64,000 bases of DNA, from positions 1-64,000 of the forward strand of contig JBHORC010000007.1 in the NCBI GenBank assembly GCA_042408445.1. The letters are read 5' to 3'. Within the stretch, counting starts at the first letter, position 1, and the number at the start of each line of letters is the position of its first letter. Under the pieces are notes generated by a model, which was not told the DNA's origin, did not search any database, and saw only the letters and a list, made by a program, of their open reading frames with translations. This stretch comes from CF-46 sp042408445. GTDB taxonomy: Bacteria; Chloroflexota; Limnocylindria; Limnocylindrales; CSP1-4. Shown one piece after another: positions 47,701 to 56,074 of this stretch. Both the position numbers and the translations under genes were made by a program.

Positions 47701-50387
47701 ATCGCCCGCGCCGCGGCGGCTGGGTCCTCGACCGCATCCGCGCTCGCGGTGAGCGCCGGCGCCGTTCCCGCAGCGGCAACGTCGCCGGCCGCCTTCAGCT
47801 GGACGGTGCCGCGGATCTCGGCGGTCGTGGCGTCCAGCGTGATGGCCCGGTCGTCGGCGAGGACCGCGAGGACCGCGCCGCCGTCGCTCGAGATGAAGAG
47901 GCGGCGCACGGCGCCGTCCAGCGTCGCGAACGGCGTCGGCTCGGGGACCGTCGCGCCGGCCGTCCCGGCCCGAAGCGCGTCCAGGTCCCCGCCGTCGATC
48001 GTGACGATCGTCCCGTCGCGCGTGCCGACGAAGACCCGGGAACCGGCCGCGTCGGCGCCGACGGCGCTCGCTCCGTCGACCGCGATCGTGGCGATCAGCT
48101 TGCGGGTCGAGAGGTCATAGGAGCGAAGCTCGGCACCGGTGACGACATCGACACGATCGCCGGCCCGGCCGGCCGGCAACGCGGGGTCGTCGGATCGTGG
48201 CTCGATCGCCGCGTCGACGACCGGTGCCCCGACGTCGCTCGTCGCGGTCACCCGGTCGTTGCCCCAGGCGACGAGACCACCAGCCATCGCGTACTTGGCG
48301 AGATGCGGGTGCGTCCACTCGTAGATGTCGTGGCTGATGCCGTATCGCCAATCCTGGAGAAACTCGGTCGCCGTCCGCGCGTGATAGACCTCGTCGAAGT
48401 GCATCTGGTACGGCTCGGCGAGACGCCACATCCGGATGCCGAGGATCGACACGACGAGCACGGCGAGGAGCCACAGGTCGAGCCGGTCGAGCCGGCCGCG
48501 ACCCTCGTGGTGGAGCTCACGGGACCGATCCGCTCGGACGGGCCGCTCGTCGAGCTTCGCCCGGAACCAGCCGATCGGACCGAGCTCCCCGATCGACGGC
48601 GGATCCGACCAGGTTGGCGCTGCGGCGGCGATCGTGGAGGGGCGAGCCGGCGCGGTGGCGGCGAACGCTGACGGCGACGCTGCGACGACCGATCCACCGG
48701 GCCGGTCAGGGTCGGGCCACGGGGCCGGTCGCGCCGGACCGGCTGCCCCGGCGGACGCGGCGGCTGTTGCTGTCGCGAGCGCCGGCTGCCAGTGGGCGGC
48801 GCCGGCCGCCGAGCCCGGAGCGCCCGCAGATCCCGCGCCGCTCGTCCACGCCTCCCCGACGCGGCTCTGGGCGACCTCGCGGCGAAGGATCCGCTCCGCG
48901 CGCGGTCGAAGCTGGACGAACGCCCAGATCGACGCGGCGAGGGCGACGAGGGCGACCGTCGTCACGCCCCCCTTGCTCCGGATGTCGCCGCCGATCCCCA
49001 GCCAGTCTCGGATCCCGGGGTTGTCCGTGTAGAGCGTCGTCAGGACGACGTACATGTTCAGGAAGGTCGTCGTCGACAGGACGACGTAGGCCACGCGCCA
49101 GCGGACCGAGACGGCCGCGAGGATCGCGCCGACGGCGATGAACGGGTACAGATACCGCTCGTGGACCCTGGTGGGCAGGATGAAGAAGGCGATCGCGAGG
49201 ATCGCGAGGCCGGTGAGGATCGTGAGCGGGCTGGGGCGGCGAGCCACGACGAGGCAGACGGCGACGAAGGCGATGACGAGGAGCGCGGCACCGACGTAGA
49301 CGGCCGGCACGGAGCCGATCATCACGGCCTGCGGGCACGACGGATCCGGGGGCTGGGCATTGAGGATGATCGAGTCGCACGCCCAGCCGCTGTTCTCCGC
49401 GACGCCATTGCCGCCGACGGACGCGAGCGCCCAGGGGTTGTACGCGTTCACGCTCGCGAATGGGTACCCGCCGGCCGTCTTGAAGACCTGCTCGATGAGG
49501 CCGGAGTGGAAGACCTCACCGGGCCCACCCGGCTCCAGGACGGACAGGCCGAACGGGAAGCAGAGCACGACCGCCGTCAGGAACCCGGCGATCCCCGTCG
49601 TCAGGATCCGGATCGGATGGTCCGTTCGACGCTCCGCGGCGAGGAACCCGGCGAGCCATCCGTGTCCGGCGTTCGGGGCCGCGGCGATCTCCCCGTCGCC
49701 GACTTCTCGCTCCGCGCGACCCGCCGCCGCGGGGCGCGTCGGCCACAGCGCGCGGCGGATCGTCACGACCGCGACGATCGGGGCGAGGATCGCGAGCTGG
49801 GGCTTGATCAGGGCCGCAATCACGGTGTAGATCGCCGACCGCTCCGGCTGGTCCCGCCACAGCGCGCGCAGGCCCAGCAGCAGGAAGACGACACCGAACG
49901 AATCGACCTGGCCCCACAGGACCGAGTCGAACCAGCTCACCGGATTGGCGACCACGAGCAGGCCACCGATCAGGGCGGCCCTCCGGCCCGCGCCGAGCTC
50001 GCGCGCCATCGACCAGACGAGCCAGCCAAGCGCAACGTCCGAGAGGATCGCCGGGACCTTGATCAGGTCGCCGATGCCGCCGACGGCATTGCCGACCACG
50101 CCGACGAGCGCCAGGACATACAGGTAGCCGGGCGTGTAGTCGTGGAAGAAGGGCCGCTCGTAGAAGCCGGGGAGGCCCTGGCTGGCCAGGTTCGCCGCCC
50201 AGGCCTGGAAGGTCCCGATGTCGACCTTGAACCCGGAGCCCGGATTGCCGTATGCGATGATGAGCCGGAAGACGAGGCCGAGCGCGAGGATCGCGACGAT
50301 CGCGCCGATGTCATCCCGCGTCCCGATGGTCCGCGTCGGCGCGTCCGCGCCCCGGCTCGGCCCGTCCGACGCGCGGCCGGACGTCAC
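44760..50387 (-). CDS. Giant GT-C fusion: Gpi18-like mannosyltransferase plus PMT-type transferase
   Basis: This 1,875-residue protein joins two polytopic GT-C enzymes. The N-terminal half (about 30-560) has many helices and the Gpi18-like loop DIGTFQAWAANLASQGLPGF followed by DYTPGYLYVL. A disordered Ala/Pro linker leads to a second enzyme of the protein O-mannosyltransferase family (GT39). Its first outside loop shows HFDEVYHARTATEF and YEWTHPHLAKYAMAGG with the catalytic acidic pair, and later come DGMFFVQSRIGMNDAYVG and WYQE-like segments. Between this loop and the next helix is an extracytoplasmic insertion of about 400 residues (about 700-1115) with repeated beta-rich units, propeller-like. 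An Ala-rich linker lies near 1320-1365. Start GTG 50387 is a best guess. Confidence 0.78.
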   Translation of the reverse strand: MTSGRASDGPSRGADAPTRTIGTRDDIGAIVAILALGLVFRLIIAYGNPGSGFKVDIGTFQAWAANLASQGLPGFYERPFFHDYTPGYLYVLALVGVVGNAVGGIGDLIKVPAILSDVALGWLVWSMARELGAGRRAALIGGLLVVANPVSWFDSVLWGQVDSFGVVFLLLGLRALWRDQPERSAIYTVIAALIKPQLAILAPIVAVVTIRRALWPTRPAAAGRAEREVGDGEIAAAPNAGHGWLAGFLAAERRTDHPIRILTTGIAGFLTAVVLCFPFGLSVLEPGGPGEVFHSGLIEQVFKTAGGYPFASVNAYNPWALASVGGNGVAENSGWACDSIILNAQPPDPSCPQAVMIGSVPAVYVGAALLVIAFVAVCLVVARRPSPLTILTGLAILAIAFFILPTRVHERYLYPFIAVGAILAAVSVRWRVAYVVLSTTTFLNMYVVLTTLYTDNPGIRDWLGIGGDIRSKGGVTTVALVALAASIWAFVQLRPRAERILRREVAQSRVGEAWTSGAGSAGAPGSAAGAAHWQPALATATAAASAGAAGPARPAPWPDPDRPGGSVVAASPSAFAATAPARPSTIAAAAPTWSDPPSIGELGPIGWFRAKLDERPVRADRSRELHHEGRGRLDRLDLWLLAVLVVSILGIRMWRLAEPYQMHFDEVYHARTATEFLQDWRYGISHDIYEWTHPHLAKYAMAGGLVAWGNDRVTATSDVGAPVVDAAIEPRSDDPALPAGRAGDRVDVVTGAELRSYDLSTRKLIATIAVDGASAVGADAAGSRVFVGTRDGTIVTIDGGDLDALRAGTAGATVPEPTPFATLDGAVRRLFISSDGGAVLAVLADDRAITLDATTAEIRGTVQLKAAGDVAAAGTAPALTASADAVEDPAAAARAIAGIVGGDAATYETRLRAAVERTVIAPIATSDQKTNVQKAIDDGRLAGLSIDNVDQIAVADANGVEMIDPGTGVLTRTVDVGAPAHGLALTTVDDPKLYVATDPDPATTQAGRISIVAVGGNVAKDGPVVIESLAMPGPVTRVAYDDASEMVHVLGRTPDRSASTVYVIEPHARAVYADARLPFDPSAWVMDAARMYPGSDREQVLAFDPAGQVASVDVGEHEFAWRLPGVLAGAAMAAFLYILTRILFRRRSVALLVALLSLTDGMFFVQSRIGMNDAYVGLFIVAAYTVFAALWLGVWKNRAAFWIAMPVIGAFLGLGLASKWVALYAVGGIGLLILARSALGRLITIVAMIGLTAVLGYLAINVPAGSGFGNLPFVAIMVGLTVVAVVANVTHPLAWSLDEIRFAVGGPIVVGGVAMLALIATGRAGAAAAAAAAPGLVAASASAGTGAAASAASSALASLPVSAPMAVAIALFLLGPAVWLAFAIAGRIGFGPLAGPARADSASALLPPPSAPPAESWLRFGALGGLPVVWMVVCLLAIPLAIYVASYIPWAFVENHRLFANWPNGHTGQSLVDLTGAMYAYHNGLAAPHAASSPWWAWLFDFKPVWFYQESYAANTTGAIYDAGNLVAWWLGVPAMAFVGWQAYARRNLPLALIAIGYACQWVSWARIDRAAFQYHYYTSLPFLFLALAYFLAELWHGASRRTWLLARLAAGVAILGPALLWIFDRPLCAFVGVTRANPGSQACPPVIPQFLLTSQTAAMAAVVGVSVLIVIRLLGRLGDDGSDGSGGSRRRSPADSPLIPLVVTAVAAVGLTVAVRWFVPDQPLLTLDRVPVEPVAVILALPAVALAIFVATARDARRFVLGAVAALVAWFVIVYPNFSALPLPTAIANVYQGVLPTYLYAFQFPVNNVAATVPIHLLGPVPLLLGGAMVFLSIVVAYSAWVWRLALAERQADEQDRFELGAGRAGAGGGAAGD

Positions 50388-50417
50388 GGGATTGGGTCTC
50401 CCCGAACGAGCGTTGAG

Positions 50418-52094
50418 GTGGTTGGCAGGGTAGCACAGGGTCGGTCGCAGCTCCCCAGCCCGGCTCCCTCTCCGCCGTCGACGTTCGTCTCGTTCGCCGT
50501 CGGAGCGTCCCTGGTCGCGATCGCCCTCGTCATCTACACCCTGAGCCATCCATACCGGTTCTACGACCACTTCGAGTGGCAGGCTGCGGCGTTTCTCGAG
50601 GGCCAGGCGGCGATCCGCTACCCGGTCGAGGCGACCGCCACGTCACCGGGCAACGCCTTCTTCCAGGACGTCCTGCCGGTGTCCTCGACCGACGGCGTGC
50701 CGCGGGCGCTGGTTCCCTTTCCACCACTGCCCGCGATCATCCTCATGCCGTTCGTCTGGCTGTCGGCCGCGCTTGCCGGTGGGATCGGAGCGGGCGGGAC
50801 GGGCTTCCTCGGCGTGCAGCTGTATCCCGCCGCTCTCCGAGCGGACGGTCAGCTGGTCTACGCGATCCTCGGCGCGCTCGACGTCGGGCTGGCCTGGTGG
50901 ATGCTCGGCCGGCTGCCGATCCGGACGCGGGTCCGGTTCGCGGCGACCGTGTTCTTCGGATTCGGGACGGTGTTCTGGTACTCCGCCCAGATCGGGACGA
51001 CCTGGTACCAGGCGCATGTCGCGGCCGTCGGCCTCGCCCTCGCGGCGGTCGGTGTCGCTCTCGGCGGAGATCGCGGGGCGGCGCAGGACGCCACGGACGA
51101 GACGACGCGCGGCCTCGGGGCGATGGACGCAGGCGCGGCGGGCGGCGGGCTGGCGCGAGCGGCGTCTGGAGCGGCGGCGACCCGTTCGCTCGACCGGTCG
51201 CTGGCCTGGCTCGTCCCCGATCGGCGGCAGTTCGTTGCCGGGTTCCTGTTCGGGCTGGCCTGCACGTCCCGGCTCACCGTCGCGTTCGCCGCGCCATTCT
51301 TCGTCCTCGCCGGATCCGGTGGTTCGTGGCAGCGCCGGGGCTGGTCGGCGGCGCTCGGGGCTGGGATCCCCATCGCTGCGCTCGTCGTCTACAACCTCGC
51401 GACGACCGGGCACGTCATCCACCCGGGCTACCAGCACCTCTACGAGCTCGAAGCGGGCTTCTACCGCCCGCTGAACTACCACATCGAGTGGGGGATCGAG
51501 GACATCCGCTATCTACCGCAGAATTTCGGGATCATGTTCCTGAACCCGCCCGTCTGGCACCCGACGGCCGTCCCGTACACGCTCGGCGGCGGGGCGGCGC
51601 TCTGCACGGACCCGGACGCCGTTCGCGGCTGGTTCAGCCAGACCTGTCCCGTCGTCCTGCCGAAAGACACGGGGATGAGCATCCTCCTGACGAGTCCGGC
51701 GTATCTGCTGATCGTCCCGGCCCTGCGCTGGGGATACGGCCGGGCCCGCCTCGTGACCGGCGCGGCACTTGCCGTCCTGCTGGTCGCGGTCGTGAACCTC
51801 ATGCACTTCTCGCAGGGCTGGGTCCAGGTCGGCTACCGGTTCAGCAACGACTTCGTCCCGTGGGCGCTGCTGCTCGTCGCGATCGGTCTCGAGCGGATCG
51901 CGGCCCGGGCGGCAGACCCCTCGACCGAAGGCGGGCCCGAAGGCGGCGGCGCCGCCGCCCTCCGCGCGAGCCCGACGCCGCTCGCCACCCGCCTCATGGC
52001 CCGAGCTGCGCTCGTCGCGGCGATCCTCCTGGTCGCCGCGTCGGTCGTCGTCAACTTCTGGGGCGTCGTCTGGGGTGACGCGCTCGGATGGTGA
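50418..52094 (+). CDS. Polytopic GT-C-like membrane glycosyltransferase
   Basis: The 558-residue protein has about ten membrane helices. The first outside loop, SHPYRFYDHFEWQAAAFLEG, carries an aspartate in the position of the GT-C catalytic residue. Later segments such as FWYSAQIGTTWYQAHVAAVG resemble PMT-like glycosyltransferases. The exact family is uncertain. It would use a polyprenyl-phosphate sugar on the outer side of the membrane. The GTG at 50418 is the only reasonable start, with no ribosome site. A Gly/Ala-rich cytoplasmic loop occurs around residue 215-255. The DUF2723 gene overlaps its end by seven bases, and a GT2 synthase follows, so these three form an operon. Confidence 0.72.
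   Translation: MVGRVAQGRSQLPSPAPSPPSTFVSFAVGASLVAIALVIYTLSHPYRFYDHFEWQAAAFLEGQAAIRYPVEATATSPGNAFFQDVLPVSSTDGVPRALVPFPPLPAIILMPFVWLSAALAGGIGAGGTGFLGVQLYPAALRADGQLVYAILGALDVGLAWWMLGRLPIRTRVRFAATVFFGFGTVFWYSAQIGTTWYQAHVAAVGLALAAVGVALGGDRGAAQDATDETTRGLGAMDAGAAGGGLARAASGAAATRSLDRSLAWLVPDRRQFVAGFLFGLACTSRLTVAFAAPFFVLAGSGGSWQRRGWSAALGAGIPIAALVVYNLATTGHVIHPGYQHLYELEAGFYRPLNYHIEWGIEDIRYLPQNFGIMFLNPPVWHPTAVPYTLGGGAALCTDPDAVRGWFSQTCPVVLPKDTGMSILLTSPAYLLIVPALRWGYGRARLVTGAALAVLLVAVVNLMHFSQGWVQVGYRFSNDFVPWALLLVAIGLERIAARAADPSTEGGPEGGGAAALRASPTPLATRLMARAALVAAILLVAASVVVNFWGVVWGDALGW
50427..50432 (-). promoter_or_regulatory. -10 element TACCCT upstream of the giant fusion gene
   Basis: On the minus strand TGCTACCCT lies about 40 bases before the GTG at 50387. 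The gap to the divergent gene at 50418 is too short for separate promoters, so the two overlap. Confidence 0.3.
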
Positions 52095-53833
52095 CGGCCG
52101 CTCGCCGGGGCGCCGCCTCGGACGCCCCTTCCTGGGTCACCGCCGCGGAGCAGCGCGACCGCTGGGCCCTCGTCCGCTGGCTGGCTGCGATCGGCGTCGG
52201 CGTGCTCGCCCTCGGCCTGTCGCTGTGGCGGCTGATGCCCGGCTTCGGCTTCTGGGACACGGCGGAGTTCCAGACCGTTCTCCCGGTGATGGGCACCGCC
52301 CACCCGACCGGCTACCCGACCTACGTGCTCGTTGGCTGGCTCGCCTCGGTCCTGCTCCAGCCGCTCGGCGAGCCCGCGCTCCGGATGAACGTCCTGTCGG
52401 CGATCCTCGTCGGGATCGGCGCGACGATCTCCGTCGATCTCGCCCGCCGGCTCAGTGGATCGCTCGTCCTGGGCGTCGTTGCCGGCGTGGGAATCGCGCT
52501 GACCCCGATCGTCTGGGCCGTCGGCACTCACGCCGACCCGCACGCGCTCCATTTCGTGTTCGTGGCCGCGATCCTGTGGCTCCTCGTCCGATGGGAGGAG
52601 GCGCGCCAGGGCAGGACCGGCGCGCGTCGCGTCCGGGCCGGCGCCGGTCCGATGATCGAGGGGCGACTGGACGACGGCCGATCCCGCTACGGCGACCGGC
52701 TCCTCGTCGCGGCCGCCGTCCTCGTCGGGCTCTCGACCGGGAACCACTCCCTGACGTTCCTCTTCGGCCCGCCGATCCTCCTGTTCGTCTTCGCGGTCGA
52801 CCGGGAGGTCTTCCGCCGCCCGCGGCTCGTCGCGTCGTGCGTGGCCGCGTTCCTGATCCCGACCGTCCTCGTCCGCTTCGAGATGGTCCTCCGCGCCGGC
52901 TGGTTCCGGGCGCCCTTCGTCTACGCCGACCCGAGCACCTGGAGCGGCTTCTGGTACGTGACCCTCGGCGAGCAGTTCCACGGCTGGTTCACGGATCCGC
53001 TCATCGGCTGGCCGAAGCGGATCAGCGACCTCGTGACGATGGCCGTCAACCAGCTGGGGCCGCTCGCGCCCGTCGTCGTCCTGGCGTTCGTGGCGACGGC
53101 CGTGCGCCGGCCGCGGTACGCGCTCCTGACCGGGACGGCGCTCGCGATCACCTGCGTGTTCAACGCGGTCTATCCGGACGGCGCGATCGACCGGTACTAC
53201 ATCGGGCCGGCGCTGATCTGCTGGACCTGGCTCGCGATCCTCGGCTCTGCCGTGGTCGACCTCGTCGTCGGCCGGCCGTGGACCGCCGACCCCGATGACG
53301 AATCCGTCATCGTCGGCTGGCGGCCGTGGCTGCCGGATCCCTGGCGGAGCTTCGGCCTGGCGGTGATCGCGACGGTCCTGATCGCGCCGACGATCCTCGC
53401 CGTGCCCGCTCGCGCCCAGGTCGTCGATCGCAGCCGCGATCGCCTGGCGGAGCGCTGGACGGACGAGGTTCTCAGCGCCGTCGAACCAGAGGCGGTGATC
53501 GTGTCGTGGTGGAGCTACTCGACCCCGCTCTGGTATGCCACGATCGTGGACCAGCGCCGGACGGACATCTCCGTCATCGACGACCGGACCCGGCTCGACT
53601 GCAACCTCGGAGAGCTCGACCACGTGATCGACCTGTACCTGCCGAACCACCCCGTGTACCTGATCCGCAACGGCACCAGCGAGCTGCCCGCCCTCGAGCG
53701 GCGGTTCGAGCTCGTGCCGCTCGGCGGCTCACTGGCCTCGAACGTCCTGCGGGTCGTTCCCCGCGACCCCACCTCGGTGGCGCCTGGCGGGCCCGCCGCC
53801 GAGCCGCCTGCCTGCCCGGCGATCCAGGGATGA
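52088..53833 (+). CDS. DUF2723 (TMEM260-like) membrane glycosyltransferase
   Basis: The 581-residue protein opens with a membrane helix and the signature loop FWDTAEFQTVLPVMGTAHPT followed by GYPTYVLVGW. This is diagnostic of DUF2723, a GT-C family related to eukaryotic TMEM260, a protein O-mannosyltransferase. About ten helices follow, then a soluble C-terminal domain (about 440-581) with VEPEAVIVSWWSYSTPLWYA and a final beta-rich part. The acidic pair in the first loop (Asp and Glu of WDTAEF) is the likely catalytic site. Donor and acceptor are unknown. ATG overlaps the upstream stop. Confidence 0.85.
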   Translation: MVTAARRGAASDAPSWVTAAEQRDRWALVRWLAAIGVGVLALGLSLWRLMPGFGFWDTAEFQTVLPVMGTAHPTGYPTYVLVGWLASVLLQPLGEPALRMNVLSAILVGIGATISVDLARRLSGSLVLGVVAGVGIALTPIVWAVGTHADPHALHFVFVAAILWLLVRWEEARQGRTGARRVRAGAGPMIEGRLDDGRSRYGDRLLVAAAVLVGLSTGNHSLTFLFGPPILLFVFAVDREVFRRPRLVASCVAAFLIPTVLVRFEMVLRAGWFRAPFVYADPSTWSGFWYVTLGEQFHGWFTDPLIGWPKRISDLVTMAVNQLGPLAPVVVLAFVATAVRRPRYALLTGTALAITCVFNAVYPDGAIDRYYIGPALICWTWLAILGSAVVDLVVGRPWTADPDDESVIVGWRPWLPDPWRSFGLAVIATVLIAPTILAVPARAQVVDRSRDRLAERWTDEVLSAVEPEAVIVSWWSYSTPLWYATIVDQRRTDISVIDDRTRLDCNLGELDHVIDLYLPNHPVYLIRNGTSELPALERRFELVPLGGSLASNVLRVVPRDPTSVAPGGPAAEPPACPAIQG

Positions 53834-54609
53834 GCGCGCCAACGGTCATCAGCCGGCTCCCGCGGCTCTCCTGGTTCTTCCCCGCCCACAACGAGGAGGC
53901 GAACCTCGACGGCCTCGTCGCGGAGGCGCTCGAGACGCTGCCGGCGCTCGCCGAGACGTTCGAGATCGTCATCGTCAACGACGGCTCGCGCGATTCGACC
54001 GGCTCGATGGCCGACGCGCTCGCCGCGAGCCACCCCGGCGTCGTCCGGGCGGTCCACCACGCGACGAACCTCGGCTACGGTGCGGCGCTCCGGTCCGGGT
54101 TCCGGGCCGCTCGCTACGAGCACGTCGCGTTCACGGATGGCGATCGCCAGTTCAGGGTGGGCGATGTCGGCCGGCTCATCGACCGGATGGCCGAGGTCGA
54201 CCGCCCGGACGTGGTGGTCGGCTACCGGATCAAGCGGGCGGATCCGCTCGTCCGGACGCTCTACGCCCGCGCCTACCGGCTCGCGAACCGGATCTTCTTC
54301 GGGCTCCGGGTCCGCGACGTCGACTGCGCATGCAAGCTGTTCCGGCGGGAGGCGCTCGAGGGCATCGGGGTCGAGTCCGGCGGGGCGTTCTTCTCGGCGG
54401 AGCTCCTGATCAAGCTCCAGGCGGCCGGCCGCTCGCTCGCGGAGGTCGGCGTGCCGCACTACCCGCGGACCGCCGGTTCACCGACGGGCGCGAAGCCGTC
54501 CGTCGTGTTCCGCGCGGTCCGGGACTTCTGGTTCCTGCGACTCCGGATGTGGTCGAACCGGTCGCGGGCGCTCCGCCGGGGCGAGTCGCTGGTCGCGTCC
54601 GGGGACTGA
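53830..54609 (+). CDS. GT2 polyprenyl-phosphate sugar synthase (DPM1-like)
   Basis: The 259-residue GT-A enzyme has LSWFFPAHNEEANLDGLVAE, FEIVIVNDGSRDSTGSMAD and the metal-binding FTDGDRQFRVGDV, followed by DVDCACKLFRREALEGIG, the pattern of dolichol- or polyprenyl-phosphate mannose/glucose synthases. It has no C-terminal membrane helices, as in the DPM1 type. It would charge polyprenyl phosphate with a hexose for the GT-C enzymes encoded just before it and on the opposite strand. ATG overlaps the DUF2723 stop (ATGA). Confidence 0.87.
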   Translation: MSAPTVISRLPRLSWFFPAHNEEANLDGLVAEALETLPALAETFEIVIVNDGSRDSTGSMADALAASHPGVVRAVHHATNLGYGAALRSGFRAARYEHVAFTDGDRQFRVGDVGRLIDRMAEVDRPDVVVGYRIKRADPLVRTLYARAYRLANRIFFGLRVRDVDCACKLFRREALEGIGVESGGAFFSAELLIKLQAAGRSLAEVGVPHYPRTAGSPTGAKPSVVFRAVRDFWFLRLRMWSNRSRALRRGESLVASGD

Positions 54610-54611
54610 GC

Positions 54612-54634
54612 GGGCCGGGCGGAGGCTCCGGCCC
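54612..54634. terminator. Hairpin between convergent genes
   Basis: GGGCCGG (54612-54618) and CCGGCCC (54628-54634) form a perfect 7-bp stem with a 9-base loop in the 65-bp gap between the GT2 gene and the nuclease gene. No U tract. Confidence 0.45.
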
Positions 54635-54674
54635 CGCGGCGGCCGCTCAGTCCGCTGGGTCGAGCCCTCCGCGG

Positions 54675-55271
54675 TCAGGCGTCCGAGCCGCGCGTCCGTC
54701 CCTCGCCGGTCTCCGGGTCCACGTCCAGCGAGTTCACGAAGTCACGGAACACGTCCAGCCGCGGATCCACGACCCGCTCGCCGGTCGACTCGAGCGGCCC
54801 GCCCTCCGCCGTCGCCCCGGACTCGTCGTCACCGCTGCCGTCGCCGCCGAGCGCCGCCTGCTCGAGGACCGCCTCGCTCGCGAAGATCCGGCCGCCCGTC
54901 CGAACCGCCAGCGCCAGCGCATCGGACGGTCGCGAGTCGATCTCGAACGTCGTCCCGTCGCGCTCCAGCCAGAGGCGGGCGTGGTACGTCTCCTCGGCGA
55001 GCGTCGAGATCACGACCCGGTCCACCCGGACGCCGAGCGAGTCGAGCGCGCTCGCGAAGAGGTCGTGGGTCAGCGGACGGTCGGCGCTCAGACCCTGGAG
55101 CTTCATCGCGATCGCGCTGGCCTCCCACGGTCCGATCCAGATCGGGAGGTACCGCTCCTGGTCGGTCTCCTTGAGGATCACGACGTGACGGCTCGACAGC
55201 ATGTGGACGCGGACGCTCTCGACCACCATCTCGACGAGCCCGTTGTCCGCGCGCGGGTCCTCGCTGGCCAT
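54675..55271 (-). CDS. Bifunctional nuclease domain (BFN, DUF151) protein
   Basis: The 198-residue protein has the BFN domain across about 15-150. It shows VRVHMLSSRHVVILKETD, YLPIWIGPWEASAIAMKLQG, LTHDLFASALDSLGV and SRPSDALALAVRTG, all characteristic of the family. Plant and thermophile members have RNase/DNase activity, but the bacterial role is unsettled. A Ser/Gly/Asp-rich linker and a short C-terminal helix follow. The ATG is preceded by GATAAT and six bases, a leaderless pattern. Confidence 0.9.
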   Translation of the reverse strand: MASEDPRADNGLVEMVVESVRVHMLSSRHVVILKETDQERYLPIWIGPWEASAIAMKLQGLSADRPLTHDLFASALDSLGVRVDRVVISTLAEETYHARLWLERDGTTFEIDSRPSDALALAVRTGGRIFASEAVLEQAALGGDGSGDDESGATAEGGPLESTGERVVDPRLDVFRDFVNSLDVDPETGEGRTRGSDA

Positions 55272-55277
55272 GTCCCG

Positions 55278-55283
55278 ATTATC
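55278..55283 (-). promoter_or_regulatory. -10 element GATAAT of the BFN gene (leaderless)
   Basis: On the minus strand GATAAT is followed by CGGGAC and the ATG at 55271. It differs from the -10 consensus by one base and shows the same six-base spacing as three other genes. It overlaps the 3' end of the rhomboid gene. Confidence 0.55.
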
Positions 55284-56037
55284 CCACGCGGGACCCGGAC
55301 GGCGGCTCCGACGGGCGGGCCATCCCACGCCGGCCGGCACCGCGCAGGAGGAGTGCGACGAGCGCGCCCGCCGCAAAGCCGCCGATGTGCTCGAACAGCG
55401 CGACCCCCGTCGAGGCATTCGGGACGCCGAGCGAGGTGACGCCGTCGATCACCTGCAGGACGAACCACAGCCCGAGCACGATGACCGCCGGCACCTGGAG
55501 GAGCTGGTAGAAGAAGCCGAGGAACACGAGCGACAGGACGCGGGCCCCGGGGTAGAGGACGAGGTACGCGCCGAGGACGGCGGCGATCGCCCCGGACGCG
55601 CCGATGACCGGCACCTCGGAGTGCGGATCGATGAGGATCTGGGCGGCGGCCGCGACGAAGCCGCCAAGCAGATAGAACCCGAGATAGCCGAGGCGGCCGA
55701 AGCGGTCCTCGACGTTGTTCCCGAAGATCCAGAGATAGAGCATGTTGCCGATCAGGTGGATCCACCCGCCATGCAGGAACATGCTCGTGACGATCGTCGC
55801 GAGCTGGCGGGCCAGGTCGCTGCTGCCGGCGGACGGCGCCGCGCCATTGCCGCCGAGCGCGGCCGTCAGGTGCGCCGGGATCAGGGCCCAGTCCGCGAAG
55901 AGCCGTTCGAGCGCGTCGTCGCCCCCGGTCGCCTGCGCACCGAGCTCGTAGGCGAAGGCGATGACGCAGGCGGCAATGAGGCCGATCGTGACGACCGGCG
56001 TCCGGCGCGTCGGATTGGCGTCGCGAAGGGGGATCAC
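55279..56037 (-). CDS. Rhomboid-family intramembrane serine protease
   Basis: The 252-residue protein has six or seven membrane helices. It has the rhomboid motifs HGGWIHLIGNMLYLWIFG, the nucleophile GASG (Ser148) and the histidine in FEHIGGFAAGAL (His217), with the loop NNVEDRFGRLGYLGFY. All catalytic residues are present. Rhomboids cleave single-pass membrane proteins within the bilayer. The start is taken as GTG 56037 (VIPLRDANPTRRTP), which matches the usual N terminus; there is no clear ribosome site. It follows the pseudo-phosphatase gene by 37 bases on the same strand. Confidence 0.9.
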   Translation of the reverse strand: MIPLRDANPTRRTPVVTIGLIAACVIAFAYELGAQATGGDDALERLFADWALIPAHLTAALGGNGAAPSAGSSDLARQLATIVTSMFLHGGWIHLIGNMLYLWIFGNNVEDRFGRLGYLGFYLLGGFVAAAAQILIDPHSEVPVIGASGAIAAVLGAYLVLYPGARVLSLVFLGFFYQLLQVPAVIVLGLWFVLQVIDGVTSLGVPNASTGVALFEHIGGFAAGALVALLLRGAGRRGMARPSEPPSGSRVG

Positions 56038-56074
56038 CGTCGGCTGGCGGGGTCCGTCCGCGGGCGGACCCGGG

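Noticed and set aside
45597..48671. A 1,024-codon plus-strand frame opposite the giant glycosyltransferase
   Set aside because: Composition is Arg, Gly, Asp and Glu repeats without recognisable motifs. The minus strand has consistent membrane helices and GT-C motifs.
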